Shown: positions 62,343 to 64,000 of the stretch, in pieces | Layout: the number at the start of each line of letters is the position of its first letter | Position numbering within the stretch: position 1 is the stretch's first letter | DNA from: Cryobacterium sp. PH31-O1 | GTDB lineage: Bacteria > Actinomycetota > Actinomycetes > Actinomycetales > Microbacteriaceae | Direction of reading: 5' to 3' | Assembly: GCF_030063455.1 (NCBI RefSeq) | Contig: NZ_JASITB010000003.1 | Span: 124,001 to 188,000, forward strand | DNA length: 64,000 bases | The notes under the pieces: model-generated | The model's database searches: none | What the model was told of the DNA's origin: nothing | What the model saw: only the letters and a program-made list of their open reading frames with translations | Position numbers and translations under genes: made by a program

Positions 62343-64000
62343 CCGCGACCCTGCCACCCGAAACACCGGAAACACCGGAAACGCCCGCGAAACCCGCCTC
62401 AACGGCCGGCCTCGGTCGCACCGCCGGGCGCGGCGCGTCGACCACCCTGGTTGGCCAGCTTATTCGCATCGGCGTTCAGCTCGGCGGCATCGTCGTGCTC
62501 GGCCGCCTGCTCGACCCGAGCGACTATGGGCTGGTCGCGTCGGTCGCCGCGATTATCGGCGTCGGCGAGGTGCTGCGCAACTTCGGGTTGTCGTCGGCCG
62601 CCATTCAGGTGCGCGACCTGAGCCGGCACCAGAAAGACAACCTGTTCTGGATCAACAGCCTGATCGGGCTGGCACTCATGCTGCTCGCGGTGCTGTGCAG
62701 CCCGCTGATTGCTACCCTGTACGGCGACGACCGGCTCGTGCTGCTCACCCAGGTGCTCGCCGGAACGTTTCTGCTCAACGGCCTCGCCACCCAGTTTCGT
62801 GCGGATCTGAACCGCAACTTTCATTTCAAGGCCCTCGCCGGGTCGGAGATCGGCGCGCAGGTCGGCGGGCTCGGCATCGGCATCGTGATGGCACTGAACG
62901 GTTTCGGCTATTGGGCCCTCGCCGGGCAGCAGATCAGTCAGGGCATTCTGACCATCATCATTCTGGTTCCAATCACCCGCTGGTTTCCCGGCTGGTATCA
63001 CCGCGCGGCGCCCATGCGTCACCTGATCGTGTTCGGGTCGAACCTCGCTGGCACGCAGCTGCTCGGCTACGCCAGCCGCAACACCGACACGATCGTGATC
63101 GGTGCGACGCTCGGCGCCGGCCCACTCGGACTCTACAACCGGGCATTCCAGCTGCTGCTGCTGCCGCTGAACCAGATCAACGGACCGTCCACCCGGGTGG
63201 CCCTGCCGGTTCTGGCCCGGCTGCAAGACGACCCGCCCAAGTACGACCGGTTCATTCTGCTCGGGCAGACCATCATGCTGCACGCCGTCACCATCGTGCT
63301 CGCCTTCTCCTGCGCCCAGGCGCTGCCCATCATCAGCATCGCGCTCGGCAGCAACTGGCTGGGCTCCGCCCCGATTTTTCAGATTCTCGCCATTGCCGGG
63401 TTCTTCGAAGCGGCCGCCTACGCGACCTACTGGGTGTTCCTGTCGAAGGGTGCCACCAAGCAGAACCTGTACTTCGCCCTGTGCACCCGCCCTCTGCTCG
63501 TCGGGTTCGTGCTGCTCGGCTCCCTCTGGGGCGTCTACGGCGTTGCCGCCGGATACTCGCTCGGCGTCGCCCTGATCTGGCCGATCGGCCTGTGGTGGAT
63601 CAGCCGGGTCACAAACGCCCCGGCGCGCGCCATGTTCCTCGCCGGAGTACGTGCCATTCTCGGCTACGGTTTCGCGACCGGAGTGAGCTGGGGTGCGGTG
63701 CAGTGGATTCCCCTCGAGCTGCCGTTCGCGCGCGTCGCCCTCGGCGGGGTCGCCCTGCTCGCGGCGATCGGCCTGGTCATGTTGGTCTGGCCGATCTTTC
63801 GCCGCGATGTGCGCTCGATCACCCAGGCGCGCAGTTTTCTGCGCTCCGCTAAATCGCCAAAGACCGGCAGCCCGACCGCCGACCAATTGGCGCCAGCCCG
63901 CCCGTCCACCGCAAACCGCAAAGCCGGCCGCATCTGGCTGCGCATCATCCGGCGGCTGGACCGGGTGCTGCAGGGGTACGCAGCGGCATCCGCTCTGCCG
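62339..64000 (+). CDS. Polysaccharide flippase (Wzx/MOP type), 3' end outside window
   Basis: Open to the right edge; 554 codons visible. It starts at TTG 62339 overlapping the glycosyltransferase stop (TTGA). After a PETPETPETP repeat region (9-bp DNA repeat at 62360-62386) come GASTTLVGQLIRIGVQLGGIVVLGRLLDPSDYGLVA, the N-terminal signature of lipopolysaccharide/teichuronic-type flippases, and about twelve helices, with NRNFHFKALAGSEIGAQ and ASRNTDTIVIGATLGAGPLGLYNRAFQLL. It moves lipid-linked repeat units outward for the polymerase. The last 60 visible residues form a basic cytosolic tail. Confidence 0.9.
   Translation, partial: MTATLPPETPETPETPAKPASTAGLGRTAGRGASTTLVGQLIRIGVQLGGIVVLGRLLDPSDYGLVASVAAIIGVGEVLRNFGLSSAAIQVRDLSRHQKDNLFWINSLIGLALMLLAVLCSPLIATLYGDDRLVLLTQVLAGTFLLNGLATQFRADLNRNFHFKALAGSEIGAQVGGLGIGIVMALNGFGYWALAGQQISQGILTIIILVPITRWFPGWYHRAAPMRHLIVFGSNLAGTQLLGYASRNTDTIVIGATLGAGPLGLYNRAFQLLLLPLNQINGPSTRVALPVLARLQDDPPKYDRFILLGQTIMLHAVTIVLAFSCAQALPIISIALGSNWLGSAPIFQILAIAGFFEAAAYATYWVFLSKGATKQNLYFALCTRPLLVGFVLLGSLWGVYGVAAGYSLGVALIWPIGLWWISRVTNAPARAMFLAGVRAILGYGFATGVSWGAVQWIPLELPFARVALGGVALLAAIGLVMLVWPIFRRDVRSITQARSFLRSAKSPKTGSPTADQLAPARPSTANRKAGRIWLRIIRRLDRVLQGYAAASALP

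Noticed and set aside
62399-63886. 495-codon leftward frame near the right edge
   Set aside because: Antisense shadow of the flippase, which has clear helices and an overlapping start with the glycosyltransferase gene.

Overview
The window is a high-GC actinobacterial chromosome segment, most likely Microbacteriaceae (inference). Supporting points: strong GC bias at third codon positions; many genes with a TAnnnT-N6/7-ATG arrangement (leaderless transcripts); a two-hairpin C-loop RNA of the 6C family beside a tad locus; and the order acs / ridA / small DUF4177-like gene / ponA-type PBP / metallophosphoesterase, which resembles the mycobacterial ponA2 neighbourhood. No complete insertion sequence, CRISPR array, rRNA or prophage is present. 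The only clear mobile trace is an internally deleted integrase beside tRNA-Thr.

Layout. 1-6700 (+): homoprotocatechuate meta-cleavage genes (FAH-RraA fusion cut by the window start, GntR regulator, hpaE, hpaD, hpaH, hpaI, IclR regulator). 6701-9556: divergent membrane protein and MHS-family importer. 9557-9890: terminators and a palindromic repeat whose second copy lies at 40372-40440. 9891-17312: aldehyde dehydrogenase, hydrolase, nicotinamidase, D-Ala-D-Ala carboxypeptidase, Gfo/Idh/MocA oxidoreductase, MFS pump, small unknown gene. 17718-26718 (-): a nine-gene operon encoding iron alcohol dehydrogenase, 3-hydroxyisobutyrate-type dehydrogenase, aldehyde dehydrogenase, enolase-superfamily protein, a formaldehyde-activating-enzyme homologue and an OpuC-type quaternary-amine ABC transporter, facing an IclR gene across a symmetric operator/promoter. 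27825-35833 (-): two MacB/FtsX-type ABC systems, a NarL-type two-component system and a lipoprotein. 36087-36628: integrase relic and tRNA-Thr. 36674-44142 (-): TetR regulator, secreted TAP-like peptidase, holB, tmk, topA. 44350-47912: small unknown gene and a compact tad locus with fused TadB-TadC. 48005-48092: 6C RNA. 48318-54673: acs, ridA, DUF4177-like gene, class A PBP, phosphoesterase. 54737-56918: tRNA-Pro, MFS pump, VanZ-like protein. 56973-64000 (+): Tat-exported hydrolase and a surface-polysaccharide cluster (acyltransferase, YdcF-like, O-antigen ligase-like, glycosyltransferase, flippase running off the right edge).

How the genes work together. HpaD-HpaE-(FAH)-HpaH-HpaI form a nearly complete route from homoprotocatechuate to pyruvate and succinic semialdehyde, with the MHS importer a possible uptake partner. 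The nine-gene operon looks like uptake plus catabolism of one substrate. Its combination of a Fae homologue, an enolase-superfamily enzyme and three oxidoreductases behind a betaine/choline/carnitine-type transporter matches no pathway I know, and it is the best candidate here for an undescribed system. Genome-level oddities are the over-represented octamer GCGGATGC (and ACGGATGC), five short tandem-repeat loci, and the dispersed palindromic repeat.
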